Source of the DNA: JADKBO01 sp037968395
GTDB lineage: Bacteria; Bacteroidota; Bacteroidia; Chitinophagales; Saprospiraceae
Direction of reading: 5' to 3'
DNA length: 13,084 nt
Assembly (NCBI GenBank): GCA_037968395.1
Contig: JBBKVK010000360.1
Coordinates: forward strand, 1 to 13,084
The position numbers were made by a program, and so were the translations under genes. The notes under the pieces were generated by a model, which saw nothing but the letters and a program-made list of their open reading frames with translations, did no database searches and was not told where the DNA came from. Positions 1 to 7,888 of the stretch are shown piece by piece; position 1 is the stretch's first letter; every line of letters starts with the position of its first letter.

Positions 1-1
1 A

Positions 2-1207
2 TTGAGTGAAGGAAATGTAACTGCTAAAACGAAAGTAATAGATGTGACAGGTAAAACCATTATGCCGGGCTTTGTAGATGTACATGCCCATCTTGGAGCA
101 TTCAGAGGAGGCGTCAGTCCGCAAAAGCATTGGCAGTATTACACCAATTTGGCATATGGTGTCACCACAACTCATGACCCATCGGTAAATTCTGAAATTA
201 CCTTTGCACAATCAGAAATGGTTAAAACTGGTGAAATGATCGGCCCACGAATTTTTAGTACAGGTACAATTTTATACGGTGCAGACGGCGATTTTAAAGC
301 CGTAATTAACAATCTTGAAGATGCCAAATCCGCCCTTAGAAGAACGAAGGCTTATGGGGCATTTTCTGTAAAATCATACAACCAACCAAGGCGAGAACAA
401 CGACAACAAGTTATAGAAGCTGCTCGACAATTGGGCATCAGAGTGGTGCCAGAAGGTGGATCGTTTTTCTACCACAACTTGAGCATGGTGGCTGATGGAC
501 ATACCAGTGTGGAGCATAATATTCCAGTGGCTCCTTTGTATAATGATGTCATTCAGTTCTGGTCCAATACGAAGACTAGCAATACGCCAACTCTAATTGT
601 AAACTATGGTGGAATAAATGGTGAATATTATTGGTACCAAAAAACGAATGTTTGGGAGAAGCAACGATTATTAACATTCACTCCCAGAGCCATTGTGGAT
701 TCTCGATCAAGGCATCGTATGATGATCCCTGATGAAGAATACGACAATGGACACATACTGACATCACAATCCTGTAAAAAACTGCAAGATGCTGGGGTAA
801 ACATCAATCTAGGAGCTCACGGACAACTCCAAGGCTTAGGAGCTCATTGGGAACTTTGGATGCTACAGCAAGGTGGTATGAGCAATATGCAAGCACTCAG
901 ATCTGCTACTATGAATGGTGCAGAATACCTAGGAATGGCGGACCAAATCGGTTCATTGAAAGTAGGGAAACTTGCTGATCTAATCGTGATAGACGGCAAC
1001 CCTCTTACAAATATTCAGGATACAGAAAACGTAACTCATACCATGATTAATGGGAGACTTTACGACGCAGCTACTATGAATGAGATTGGCAATTATGATA
1101 AGAAAAGAAGCCAATTTTTCTGGGAATTAGAAGGCAGCGGAAACTCGTATCCATTCTATAACGAAACCAATAGTTTTATGGAGGCACAATGTGCTTGTAG
1201 ACATTGA
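2..1207 (+). CDS. Amidohydrolase, imidazolonepropionase-like (5'-truncated by window edge)
   Basis: The frame is open to the left edge, so the TTG at 2 is unlikely to be the real start; 401 residues are visible. Residue numbers count from there. The start of a metal-dependent hydrolase barrel is seen as PGFVDVHAH (His28 and His30, the HxH metal motif). It continues with FSVKSYNQ (Lys124, candidate carboxylated lysine), HTSVEHN (His172), GAHGQ with GLGAHWE (His273, His282), and the standard closing part SLKVGKLADLIVIDGNP. These segments resemble the amidohydrolases that carry an N-terminal TolB-type beta-propeller; if so, most of that propeller lies upstream of the window. Substrate is unknown; such proteins are usually exported and annotated as peptidase- or amidase-like. 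The positions usually held by a second-strand His and the late catalytic Asp read EGG and GAHG here. The C-terminus has a Cys-Ala-Cys-Arg-His tail. It is convergent with the rest of the window and probably unrelated to uronate use. Confidence 0.85.
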   Translation: MSEGNVTAKTKVIDVTGKTIMPGFVDVHAHLGAFRGGVSPQKHWQYYTNLAYGVTTTHDPSVNSEITFAQSEMVKTGEMIGPRIFSTGTILYGADGDFKAVINNLEDAKSALRRTKAYGAFSVKSYNQPRREQRQQVIEAARQLGIRVVPEGGSFFYHNLSMVADGHTSVEHNIPVAPLYNDVIQFWSNTKTSNTPTLIVNYGGINGEYYWYQKTNVWEKQRLLTFTPRAIVDSRSRHRMMIPDEEYDNGHILTSQSCKKLQDAGVNINLGAHGQLQGLGAHWELWMLQQGGMSNMQALRSATMNGAEYLGMADQIGSLKVGKLADLIVIDGNPLTNIQDTENVTHTMINGRLYDAATMNEIGNYDKKRSQFFWELEGSGNSYPFYNETNSFMEAQCACRH

Positions 1208-1245
1208 TCTTTAGTAGGAGTTTTACCATTGAATAATTGATATTA

Positions 1246-1307
1246 ACAGAAATATTACTGATTAATTTTTAAAATAGTGATTTTAGATTAGTCAGTAATG
1301 TTTCTGT
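1246..1307. terminator. Long imperfect hairpin between convergent genes, possible terminator
   Basis: Arms 1246-1266 and 1287-1307 pair over 21 bp, with two G-U wobbles and no true mismatch, around a 20-nt AT-rich loop. The hairpin starts 39 nt after the amidohydrolase stop. On the + strand it is followed, 7 nt on, by a short T-run (1315-1319). It lies between convergent genes, so it could end the + strand transcript. The loop is longer and the T-run later than in a textbook rho-independent terminator, so the function is inferred. The rest of the 1208-1452 gap shows nothing recognisable. Confidence 0.45.
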
Positions 1308-1452
1308 AATTACCTTTTTACAAAGGAATAAGGACCTAATCTATTAAATTATTATTTGCACTTACTGATTGAAACAATTTGAGCGACCAATGAAATAAGG
1401 AATATTAAAATAAAGTAGGAATTGTACCAAGAATAAATCTATGGCTTCTATA

Positions 1453-1830
1453 TTAATTTTTCTCTATCCCTACCAAATCGATCTCACATACAAAACCAAT
1501 ATTTGGATCTGGAAATTGCAAAGGAACACTATTTTCTCTTACATACCCACAAAAGGAAATTGATAAACCTTCTAAGTTATAACTACTATCCCAATCATCG
1601 ACAATTAACCATATATCTGTGTTATTCTCACCAGCAGCCGCCGCGTAAATTCCCCATCTTTCGAAGCAGGAGAGATACATTGTGACTCCATTCGTATTTT
1701 TTAACGTAAACAAACAAGCTTCGTCCGTGCAAATAAGATCTTTATCGCAGATTGGAGTATCTTTTTTACTGCATGAGAAAATGGAAATACCAATTATAAA
1801 TATAGCAATAATACTTCTTGATGGCCTCAT
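1453..1830 (-). CDS. Small cysteine-rich lipoprotein, unknown function
   Basis: This encodes 125 residues starting with ATG. It has a short basic N-terminus (MRPSR), a hydrophobic stretch and a lipobox-like SIFSC ending at Cys20, so the protein is probably lipidated and exported. Six further cysteines (28, 34, 39, 55, 94, 115) could form three disulfides. The mature part begins with the pattern C-x5-C-T-x3-C. This recalls small Bacteroidota lipoproteins with a CxxxxxCT start followed by a short beta-sandwich, but I cannot name a family with certainty. It lies 73 nt downstream of the HTCS gene on the same strand, so it may be cotranscribed or have its own promoter. No function can be deduced. 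The overlapping + strand frame at 1503-1685 is a shadow. Confidence 0.75.
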   Translation of the reverse strand: MRPSRSIIAIFIIGISIFSCSKKDTPICDKDLICTDEACLFTLKNTNGVTMYLSCFERWGIYAAAAGENNTDIWLIVDDWDSSYNLEGLSISFCGYVRENSVPLQFPDPNIGFVCEIDLVGIEKN

Positions 1831-1903
1831 TTGTTGTAGTGTTTTTAGATACTATTAAAGACGACTTATATCTCAAAACGGTTGGGTAAGATTGAAAGAT
1901 CTT

Positions 1904-4900
1904 TTAAATTAGGTTCCCATTGCCTTGATATTCTGAGGGCTTTACATCAAAATGTTGGACAAAGCACTTAGAAAAATATTTAGGGTCTTTGAATCCTACC
2001 ATGTAGGCGATTTCTGAGATATTCAACTTGTCTTGGAGAATGAGTTGTGCAGCTCTCTTAAGGCGGATGGTCTTTATGAAATTATTTGGAGTTTGTCCAG
2101 TTAAGGCCTTTAGTTTTGTAAAGAGTAAAGCTCTACTTACGTTCAATTTGTCAGCAAATTGATCGACTGTAAATTCATAATTTTCGATATTTTCCTCAGC
2201 AATTTGCATTGCATTCGTTAAAAAGGTTTCGTCATTTGATGTAACTTCTATAGATTGAGGGTCGAACGTAAGTACTCTAGCAAATTTTTCCTTTGCTTCT
2301 TTTCGAATGTTTATTAAATTGGCAACTCTTAGCTTAAGTTCCTCTGGATTGAAAGGCTTCGTCATATAATCATCAGCTCCAGTTTTTAGCCCTTCAATCT
2401 TAAACAAAGATGCAGTCCTAGCTGTCAGGAGTATTATTGGAATGTGGCTAATTTCAAAATTTGATTTAACTTCTTTACACAATTCGATGCCATCCATTTG
2501 TGGCATCATGACATCGCTAATGATTAAATCTGGATTATTTTTCTGTATCTTTTTTAAGCCTTCTATTCCATTTACAGCGGTCATGATTTTGTATTCTGAC
2601 TTTAGTATAAATTGAATATAGTCGGCCACTTCTATATTATCTTCTACGATAATAATAAGTGGAGCATCGTCAGGAACATCGTTTTCATCTATATCACTGT
2701 TTAGATAAAGGGACTTATACTCTGGCAATAAATAATCAGATGACTTATTAGTAGATTTTGATGGTATATTATTTATTTGTTCTTCAGAGAAATGGTCTTT
2801 CCCTTTGGGTAATGTAATAGTAAATTTTGCACCTTGATCCTTTTTGCTTTTAACCATAATTGAGCCATTGTGCAACTCGACCATTTGTTTTGAAATTGCT
2901 AACCCTATACCACTTCCTTTTATGGCAGAGCTTTGAAGTGAAGATTTTTCATAAAACCTCTTAAAAATTTGCTCTTGAAATTCCTTGTCAACGCCTAGGC
3001 CATTATCTTTAAATTCAATAATAATTTCATTATCGAACTCCTTAATTCTTACTTCTACCTTGCCATTTTCTTGAGTGAATTTAAAAGCATTTGAAAGCAA
3101 GTTAAAAAAAACTTTTTCTAATTTCTCTTCATCATACCATCCCATGATGACCTCATTGGAGGCTTTAAAGTTGTAGTCAATATTTTTCTTGGAAGCTGTA
3201 TCAGAAAATGGGAGATATACCTCTTTTAATAAGTGAACTAGATTCCCTTCTTGAGGTGCAATGGGCTCGTAGTCATTAGCCAACTTCCTAAATGTTAAAA
3301 TTTGATTGACCAAATTTAGTAACCTCTGTGCACTTCGATCAACCATATTGAGATGCTTCAAATTTTCGGGTGACTGGTCGGGTTTATTGATTAAGTCCTT
3401 TATTGGGCCTAGAATTAATGTCAGAGGGGTACGGAACTCATGAGTAATATTGGTAAAAAAACGAAGTTTAACTTCATGAAGTTCATCTTGTTGTTCTCTT
3501 GCAATACGTTGAAGTTTAAGTTTATTTTCAAGTGAAATATACCTGTATAAGGAATAAATGCCAAGGGAAATTGTAGTAAGATAAATTAAGTATGCCCACC
3601 AACTTCTCCAAGGAGGTGGAAGCACTTTTATTTTTAAAGTGAGCTCTTTTGGATTCCAAAGTCCTTCGCTGTTTCCGCCTCGTAACCTAAACACATAATC
3701 GCCTTCCTTTTGGATTGTATAGGTTGCTTCAGTTTTACCTATTGTATAAGTCCAATCTCTGTCCAGACCTTCCATTTTTACGGCATAATGGTTTAATTCT
3801 GGACTGAAGTAGTCTAAAGCTGCATATTTTATAGTAAAATTAGCTTCATTATATTTGAAAACAAGGTTTTTTATTTTGTTTATTGATTGGGGTAGAATGC
3901 CTGTTTTAGAAATAACTACTGCTTCGTTATGTTGACTTAACTCTGTAAATACTAAAGGTGGTATGTAACTATTTTTAGTGATTTTAGAAGGATTAAATCG
4001 AGAGAAACCATTAATACCACCAAAGAGTAAGTCTCCTGACGTTGTCTTGTAATAGGCATTAAAGTTAAACTCTACATTTGACAGTCCATTTGAAGTATTG
4101 TAGTTGGTAAAGGCATTCTCAAAAGCGTTGTATTTAGAAAGACCATTGTTGGTACTGATCCACATATTTCCTTGATTATCTTCTAATATTCCAAAAATGG
4201 TGTTGCCAGGTAAGCCGTCCTTAATTGTATATTGTTGAAAGGAACCTATAGCAACGTTGTACTTATATAGACCGTTGCTAATGGTGCCGATCCATAAGTT
4301 TGATTTGCTGTCTTCTTGCAATGCATATATTTTTTCAATGGGGAGTTTTACATCGAAAGATTGTGGCATTCCATCTTGTCCCAATTTAATCTTATTCAAT
4401 CCACTTTCTGTGCCTACCCAAAAACTTTGATCTTTCATTTTTAGGAAAACCCTTGTTAGATTACTACTCAGAGAATTTTTGTCAGCAGGATTAGATTTGT
4501 AAGAAGTAAATTGATAAGAGGAAAGATCTAGTATACTGATTCCACCACCATAAGTAGCCAGCCACAGTTTGTTACCTTCTTTATGGAAACTGTAAACATT
4601 GTCGTTCGCCAAAGAATTAGGATTATTTGGTTGATGTCGATAATGCGTAATTACTTTTGTTTTGGTGTCAAAAACATCTAGTCCTGCAGAGAAGTAACCG
4701 ATCCAAAGTTTATTTCCATCTTTGAAGAGCTGCTTTATATTTTTACCGGCAAATTCATTCGTACCGTTCTGGTTTAATTCAATAAATTTATTTCGTTTTC
4801 CATCGAAAAAATTAAGTCCTCCTCCTTCTGTACCTATCCACAGACTGCCATCATTTTCTTCTAAGAAAGAACTGACCACATTGGCAGAAAGTCCGTTGGA

Positions 4901-5938
4901 AATAGGAGAAGGCACTACATTTGTAAATTGGCTATAGTCATAATCCAAATGGGTGATGCCACCATAATAAGTGCCAATCCATAAACTTCCTTTTTTATCT
5001 ATGAATATTGTACGAATGCTGTTATCTGAAGGTCCAGTAAATAACTCAGGAGATTTTTTATAACTGGTGAATGTTTTTAAATTTTTATCAAATTTATTGA
5101 GTCCATTGAATGTGCCTACCCACAAGTTGCCTGACTTGTCATATATGGTTGATCTGATTTTATTATTGCTCAATGATTTGGGCTTGCTAGACGAACTCTG
5201 ATAAATGATAACCTTGTCCGTAGATCTCTCCCAATAATTAAGGCCATCCTCTTTGGTACCAACCCATAGATTTCCCTTACTGTCCTCAATTATAGTGCTA
5301 ATATCTTGGCTTGAAATTTCATCATTCACAGGTGCTTCCTTGATTGTGACTTGTCCATTTTCGTATTCAAGCAGGAACAATCCTGTGCTTGTTCCCAACC
5401 ATACGGTCTTGTTTGCATCCTCAAAAATGACATCGATGGTCTTGTTGGTCGATAGACTATTTTTAGGTAAATTGTATAGGAATCTTTTAAAAGTGTTGGT
5501 GGTCTTGTCATACAAGTTTAGACCATTGCTGGTCCCGATCCACAATCTGCCTTCTGAGTCTCTCAAGATGGACCGAATCACATTAGATGTAAGTGAAGCC
5601 GGATCGTCTTTATCGTTTTTGTAATTAGAGAATTTGTCCTTTACATCGTCATAAAAACTAAGACCATCCATGGTCCCAACGATCAATTGATGCCCTAGCT
5701 GATCGTAGTATAGGACCCGAACATCATTGGATGCAATCTCATCTTGCTTATATACTTTAAATTGATAACCATCATACTTATTCAATCCATCTCTTGTACC
5801 AAACCATAGAAATCCTGCTCCGTCTTGAGCGATGGAGAATACCGATACTTGAGATAATCCATCGTTTTTTGATAGGTATTTGAATTGGATATCGGATTGA
5901 GTGAAACCTAATGTCAATCCAAGAAAAAGCAAAAGCAT
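1904..5938 (-). CDS. Hybrid two-component system regulator (HTCS): propeller sensor, kinase, receiver, AraC output
   Basis: Single-protein sensor and transcription factor of the type that controls glycan utilisation loci in Bacteroidota. Numbering here counts from the furthest upstream in-frame codon (TTG at 6037; 1377 residues). Order: export signal, about residues 28-46; 14 Reg_prop blades with LW(I/V)GT-like motifs up to about 690, which would fold as two seven-bladed periplasmic propellers; Y_Y_Y domain, about 750-805; transmembrane helix, about 811-833; histidine kinase with THEFRTPL (His866), N-box NLLSNAFKF and G-boxes DNGLGV and GSGIGLAI; receiver with SDVMMP (phospho-acceptor Asp1175) and KPF; AraC-type HTH to the end. 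All phosphorelay residues look intact. The frame is open to 6037 only through TTG codons (6037, 6007, 5974); the first ATG is at 5938 and is used here. That start leaves a signal peptide with no basic residue, so TTG 5974, which includes a Lys, is a real alternative. Likely ligand: a uronate oligosaccharide, inferred from the neighbours. Confidence 0.95.
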   Translation of the reverse strand: MLLLFLGLTLGFTQSDIQFKYLSKNDGLSQVSVFSIAQDGAGFLWFGTRDGLNKYDGYQFKVYKQDEIASNDVRVLYYDQLGHQLIVGTMDGLSFYDDVKDKFSNYKNDKDDPASLTSNVIRSILRDSEGRLWIGTSNGLNLYDKTTNTFKRFLYNLPKNSLSTNKTIDVIFEDANKTVWLGTSTGLFLLEYENGQVTIKEAPVNDEISSQDISTIIEDSKGNLWVGTKEDGLNYWERSTDKVIIYQSSSSKPKSLSNNKIRSTIYDKSGNLWVGTFNGLNKFDKNLKTFTSYKKSPELFTGPSDNSIRTIFIDKKGSLWIGTYYGGITHLDYDYSQFTNVVPSPISNGLSANVVSSFLEENDGSLWIGTEGGGLNFFDGKRNKFIELNQNGTNEFAGKNIKQLFKDGNKLWIGYFSAGLDVFDTKTKVITHYRHQPNNPNSLANDNVYSFHKEGNKLWLATYGGGISILDLSSYQFTSYKSNPADKNSLSSNLTRVFLKMKDQSFWVGTESGLNKIKLGQDGMPQSFDVKLPIEKIYALQEDSKSNLWIGTISNGLYKYNVAIGSFQQYTIKDGLPGNTIFGILEDNQGNMWISTNNGLSKYNAFENAFTNYNTSNGLSNVEFNFNAYYKTTSGDLLFGGINGFSRFNPSKITKNSYIPPLVFTELSQHNEAVVISKTGILPQSINKIKNLVFKYNEANFTIKYAALDYFSPELNHYAVKMEGLDRDWTYTIGKTEATYTIQKEGDYVFRLRGGNSEGLWNPKELTLKIKVLPPPWRSWWAYLIYLTTISLGIYSLYRYISLENKLKLQRIAREQQDELHEVKLRFFTNITHEFRTPLTLILGPIKDLINKPDQSPENLKHLNMVDRSAQRLLNLVNQILTFRKLANDYEPIAPQEGNLVHLLKEVYLPFSDTASKKNIDYNFKASNEVIMGWYDEEKLEKVFFNLLSNAFKFTQENGKVEVRIKEFDNEIIIEFKDNGLGVDKEFQEQIFKRFYEKSSLQSSAIKGSGIGLAISKQMVELHNGSIMVKSKKDQGAKFTITLPKGKDHFSEEQINNIPSKSTNKSSDYLLPEYKSLYLNSDIDENDVPDDAPLIIIVEDNIEVADYIQFILKSEYKIMTAVNGIEGLKKIQKNNPDLIISDVMMPQMDGIELCKEVKSNFEISHIPIILLTARTASLFKIEGLKTGADDYMTKPFNPEELKLRVANLINIRKEAKEKFARVLTFDPQSIEVTSNDETFLTNAMQIAEENIENYEFTVDQFADKLNVSRALLFTKLKALTGQTPNNFIKTIRLKRAAQLILQDKLNISEIAYMVGFKDPKYFSKCFVQHFDVKPSEYQGNGNLI

Positions 5939-6034
5939 GCTGAACCCAAATTTTAAGGTGGGAAAATATAGCAAGCTGATGTTAAGGTGGGTAGAACGTT
6001 TAATCAATATATATAAATGATTTAATGTATCTGA

Positions 6035-6042
6035 CAAAGATA
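6035..6042 (-). promoter_or_regulatory. Candidate Bacteroidota -7 promoter element for the HTCS gene
   Basis: The minus strand reads TATCTTTG here, an exact match to the Bacteroidota -7 consensus TAnnTTTG. It lies in the 164-bp gap between the deacetylase gene and the HTCS gene, where an HTCS promoter would be expected. No convincing TTG -33 element is seen at the usual distance upstream. The octamer is short and the region AT-rich, so chance is possible. If real, it overlaps the TTG at 6037 and rules that codon out as the start. The rest of the gap holds a run of nine T on the minus strand (around 6125-6133) without a clear hairpin before it. Confidence 0.3.
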
Positions 6043-6201
6043 ACCTACAAAATCAATAAAGTGAATTGTTTTAATAATCAATTACACCAATAGCTATACA
6101 CAAGCAACGTGTTGGTTCCGTATAAAAAAAAACAATAGTCTTATCTGTTAAAATAGGAGTTAATTTGTAAGCAAATAAATTAAGCAATATTTACAGGGTT
6201 T

Positions 6202-6975
6202 TCAATTAAGTAAACTAAGTTTAGAAGGCGTTGAAAATGTTACGTTCTCATCTTTAAGGAAGGCTATTATTTTTTTGAACTCGAGTATTCTATTTGGGTC
6301 AGATATCCAACTTCTAGGGTGTCCTTGAATGGTTATTATTTCTTGAGTTCGATTTTCTATATATCCCTTTTTAAATAGTTCAAAATTGGGTTTGTGGACG
6401 GGGTATTCGATATTTACACTGTTTATTCTACTATAGACTTTCTTGGAGCTTGGATGGTTAGTCTCATTATAAAACCAATTTTTGATTTCTGGTAATCTAT
6501 CCAAGGCTACTGCTGTTACAGAATCGGTATGATTGTAAGGAGCTCCAAAAGTAGTGAGTGTAATTCCAAGTTTTTCTTTAGCAAGAGTTTGAGTTTTTTG
6601 CAATTGTTCAAATTGGTATTCTAATGGTGTGTCTCTAAATTCACTTACCGTTTCTCCATCAATTAGTGGTTTACAATGACAGTATCCATGATTCCATATT
6701 TCATGGCCTTCATTGTGTCTCTTTTTCACCCAGTTGAAGTAAACTTCATCTTCTGTTTCTAAAGATTCCCCGATTATACCAATGGTAGATTTTATATTGT
6801 TTTCATTGAGGTATGAGATTACATCTTCCCAGCCTTGGTGTACTTTCCTTTCTTTATTCCATAAATCATCCAATTTGAGTATGATTATTTGTGTACTGTT
6901 TCTTTTTATACTTGAACAATTAAAACTAGTACAAAGTAAAATTAGAAGTAACGATATGTATTTAGTTTTACTCAT
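6202..6975 (-). CDS. NodB-like polysaccharide deacetylase family lipoprotein
   Basis: This encodes 257 residues from the ATG at 6975. That start gives a clean signal MSKTKYISLLLILLCTSFNC with the lipobox Cys at 20, whereas the upstream ATG at 7008 adds 11 residues before it and lies in a hairpin loop. The fold is suggested by LKLDDLW (Asp36, Asp37; motif 1), HEIWNHGYCH (His96 and His100, the H-x3-H metal pair; motif 2), FGAPYNHTD (143-151; motif 3) and QGHP (His219, a likely late catalytic His). The Asp-His-His metal triad of carbohydrate esterase family 4-like enzymes is therefore kept, but motifs 1 and 3 differ from the usual TFDDG and RPPYG. The product probably faces the periplasm as a lipoprotein and removes acetyl groups from a glycan or oligosaccharide; the substrate is not predictable. 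It follows kduI by 51 nt, suggesting it may act on the glycan this locus consumes, for example on acetylated uronates. Confidence 0.8.
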   Translation of the reverse strand: MSKTKYISLLLILLCTSFNCSSIKRNSTQIIILKLDDLWNKERKVHQGWEDVISYLNENNIKSTIGIIGESLETEDEVYFNWVKKRHNEGHEIWNHGYCHCKPLIDGETVSEFRDTPLEYQFEQLQKTQTLAKEKLGITLTTFGAPYNHTDSVTAVALDRLPEIKNWFYNETNHPSSKKVYSRINSVNIEYPVHKPNFELFKKGYIENRTQEIITIQGHPRSWISDPNRILEFKKIIAFLKDENVTFSTPSKLSLLN

Positions 6976-6988
6976 GTTTTTTTGAAAG

Positions 6989-7022
6989 GAGAGACTAACG
7001 GTTTGCATTCCGTTAGTCTCTC
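6989..7022 (-). terminator. Strong perfect hairpin between kduI and the deacetylase gene
   Basis: A perfect 13-bp inverted repeat (6989-7001 with 7010-7022) surrounds an 8-nt loop. It starts 4 nt after the kduI stop codon and ends 13 nt before the deacetylase ATG at 6975. On the minus strand it is followed by CTCTCCTTTC rather than a run of T, so termination is probably partial at most; an attenuator, processing site or mRNA-stabilising structure is equally possible. The ATG at 7008 lies in the loop, a further reason not to use it as the start. The stem can extend by 3 A-T pairs past a bulged C. Confidence 0.6.
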
Positions 7023-7026
7023 TTTG

Positions 7027-7857
7027 TTACATTATATCATCCAAAGTCAGTTGATCCATGTCAGTAAAATCTTGGTTTTCTCCAGCCATTGCCCATATGA
7101 ATGAGTAGCTAGAGGTACCAGATCCTGCATGGATAGACCACGGTGGTGAGATAATGGCTTGTCTGTCTCGTACCCAAAGGTGTCTGGTCTCTGTAGGCTC
7201 GCCCATGAAGTGCATGACGCCTTGATTGTTAGGGATGTCGAAATATAGATAGACTTCACTTCGGCGGTCGTGGGTATGAGCAGGCATGGTATTCCATACA
7301 CAACCTTCAGCTAATACGGTAAGGCCCATCACTACTTGACAACTTTTGATGCCTGCACTGTGAATGTACTTATAGATTGTTCGTAGATTAGCAGTTTCTT
7401 TGCTGCCGAGAGTGACTGGTGAAGCATCTTCTTTGGTAAAAAGGGTAGTAGGGTACTCTTTATGTGCAGGGGCCGAAAAACTAAAAAACTGAGCAGGGTT
7501 GGCTGCATCATCACTAGTAAAAGTAACCTCTTTACTGCCTCTCGAAATATAAAGACAACTCAATTTGTGCAGGTCATATGTCTTTCCATCTACCGTAATT
7601 TTACCATTTCCTCCAGTGTTGATTACACCCATTTCTCTTCTTTCTAAAAAGTAGTCACTTCTCAAGCCATCGTATTTTTCTAATTTGATGGGTGATTTGG
7701 TTGGGATAATTCCTCCTGATACCATTCTGTCATAATGACTATAAACAAAGTGGGCTTTTCCCTCTTCAAACAAGGATTCCATTAAGAAATTTTCTCTCAG
7801 TTCTTCGGTGTTCATTACCTCCACATCTCGAGGATTTGATTCGTATCTCTGTTCCAT
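7027..7857 (-). CDS. kduI: 5-dehydro-4-deoxy-D-glucuronate isomerase (KduI)
   Basis: Cytoplasmic enzyme (EC 5.3.1.17) that converts 5-keto-4-deoxyuronate, formed from the unsaturated uronates released by polysaccharide lyases, into 2,5-diketo-3-deoxygluconate. It has 276 residues, close to the 278 of the E. coli protein. The cupin zinc site is complete: MPAHTHDRRSEVY gives His194, His196 and Glu201, and SPPWSIHAG gives His243, matching the E. coli ligands with a shift of two. The N-terminus (EQRYESNPRDV) and the segment with RSDYFLERREMGVINTGG are also typical of the family. It starts with ATG 31 nt after the kduD stop, and the two form the usual kduD-kduI pair acting in consecutive steps. 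No Shine-Dalgarno is visible, as is common in Bacteroidota. The identification is firm. E. coli KduI has also been linked to hexuronate conversion, so a wider role alongside UxaC is possible. Confidence 0.96.
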   Translation of the reverse strand: MEQRYESNPRDVEVMNTEELRENFLMESLFEEGKAHFVYSHYDRMVSGGIIPTKSPIKLEKYDGLRSDYFLERREMGVINTGGNGKITVDGKTYDLHKLSCLYISRGSKEVTFTSDDAANPAQFFSFSAPAHKEYPTTLFTKEDASPVTLGSKETANLRTIYKYIHSAGIKSCQVVMGLTVLAEGCVWNTMPAHTHDRRSEVYLYFDIPNNQGVMHFMGEPTETRHLWVRDRQAIISPPWSIHAGSGTSSYSFIWAMAGENQDFTDMDQLTLDDIM

Positions 7858-7888
7858 TATTATATGTTTTCTATTTAATTATTAATTG

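Noticed and set aside
1895..1904. Palindrome AAAGATCTTT at the HTCS stop codon as a terminator
   Set aside because: It is only 10 bp with no loop and no T-run after it; this occurs easily by chance in AT-rich DNA.
5253..5624. 123-residue + strand open frame opposite the HTCS propeller
   Set aside because: It is antisense to the Reg_prop repeats, with recurring VPTH/VPIH words that are simply the reverse strand of the repeated WVGT-type motifs.
6976..7008. Extension of the deacetylase gene to the ATG at 7008
   Set aside because: That ATG lies in the loop of a strong hairpin and puts 11 extra residues ahead of a well-formed lipoprotein signal.
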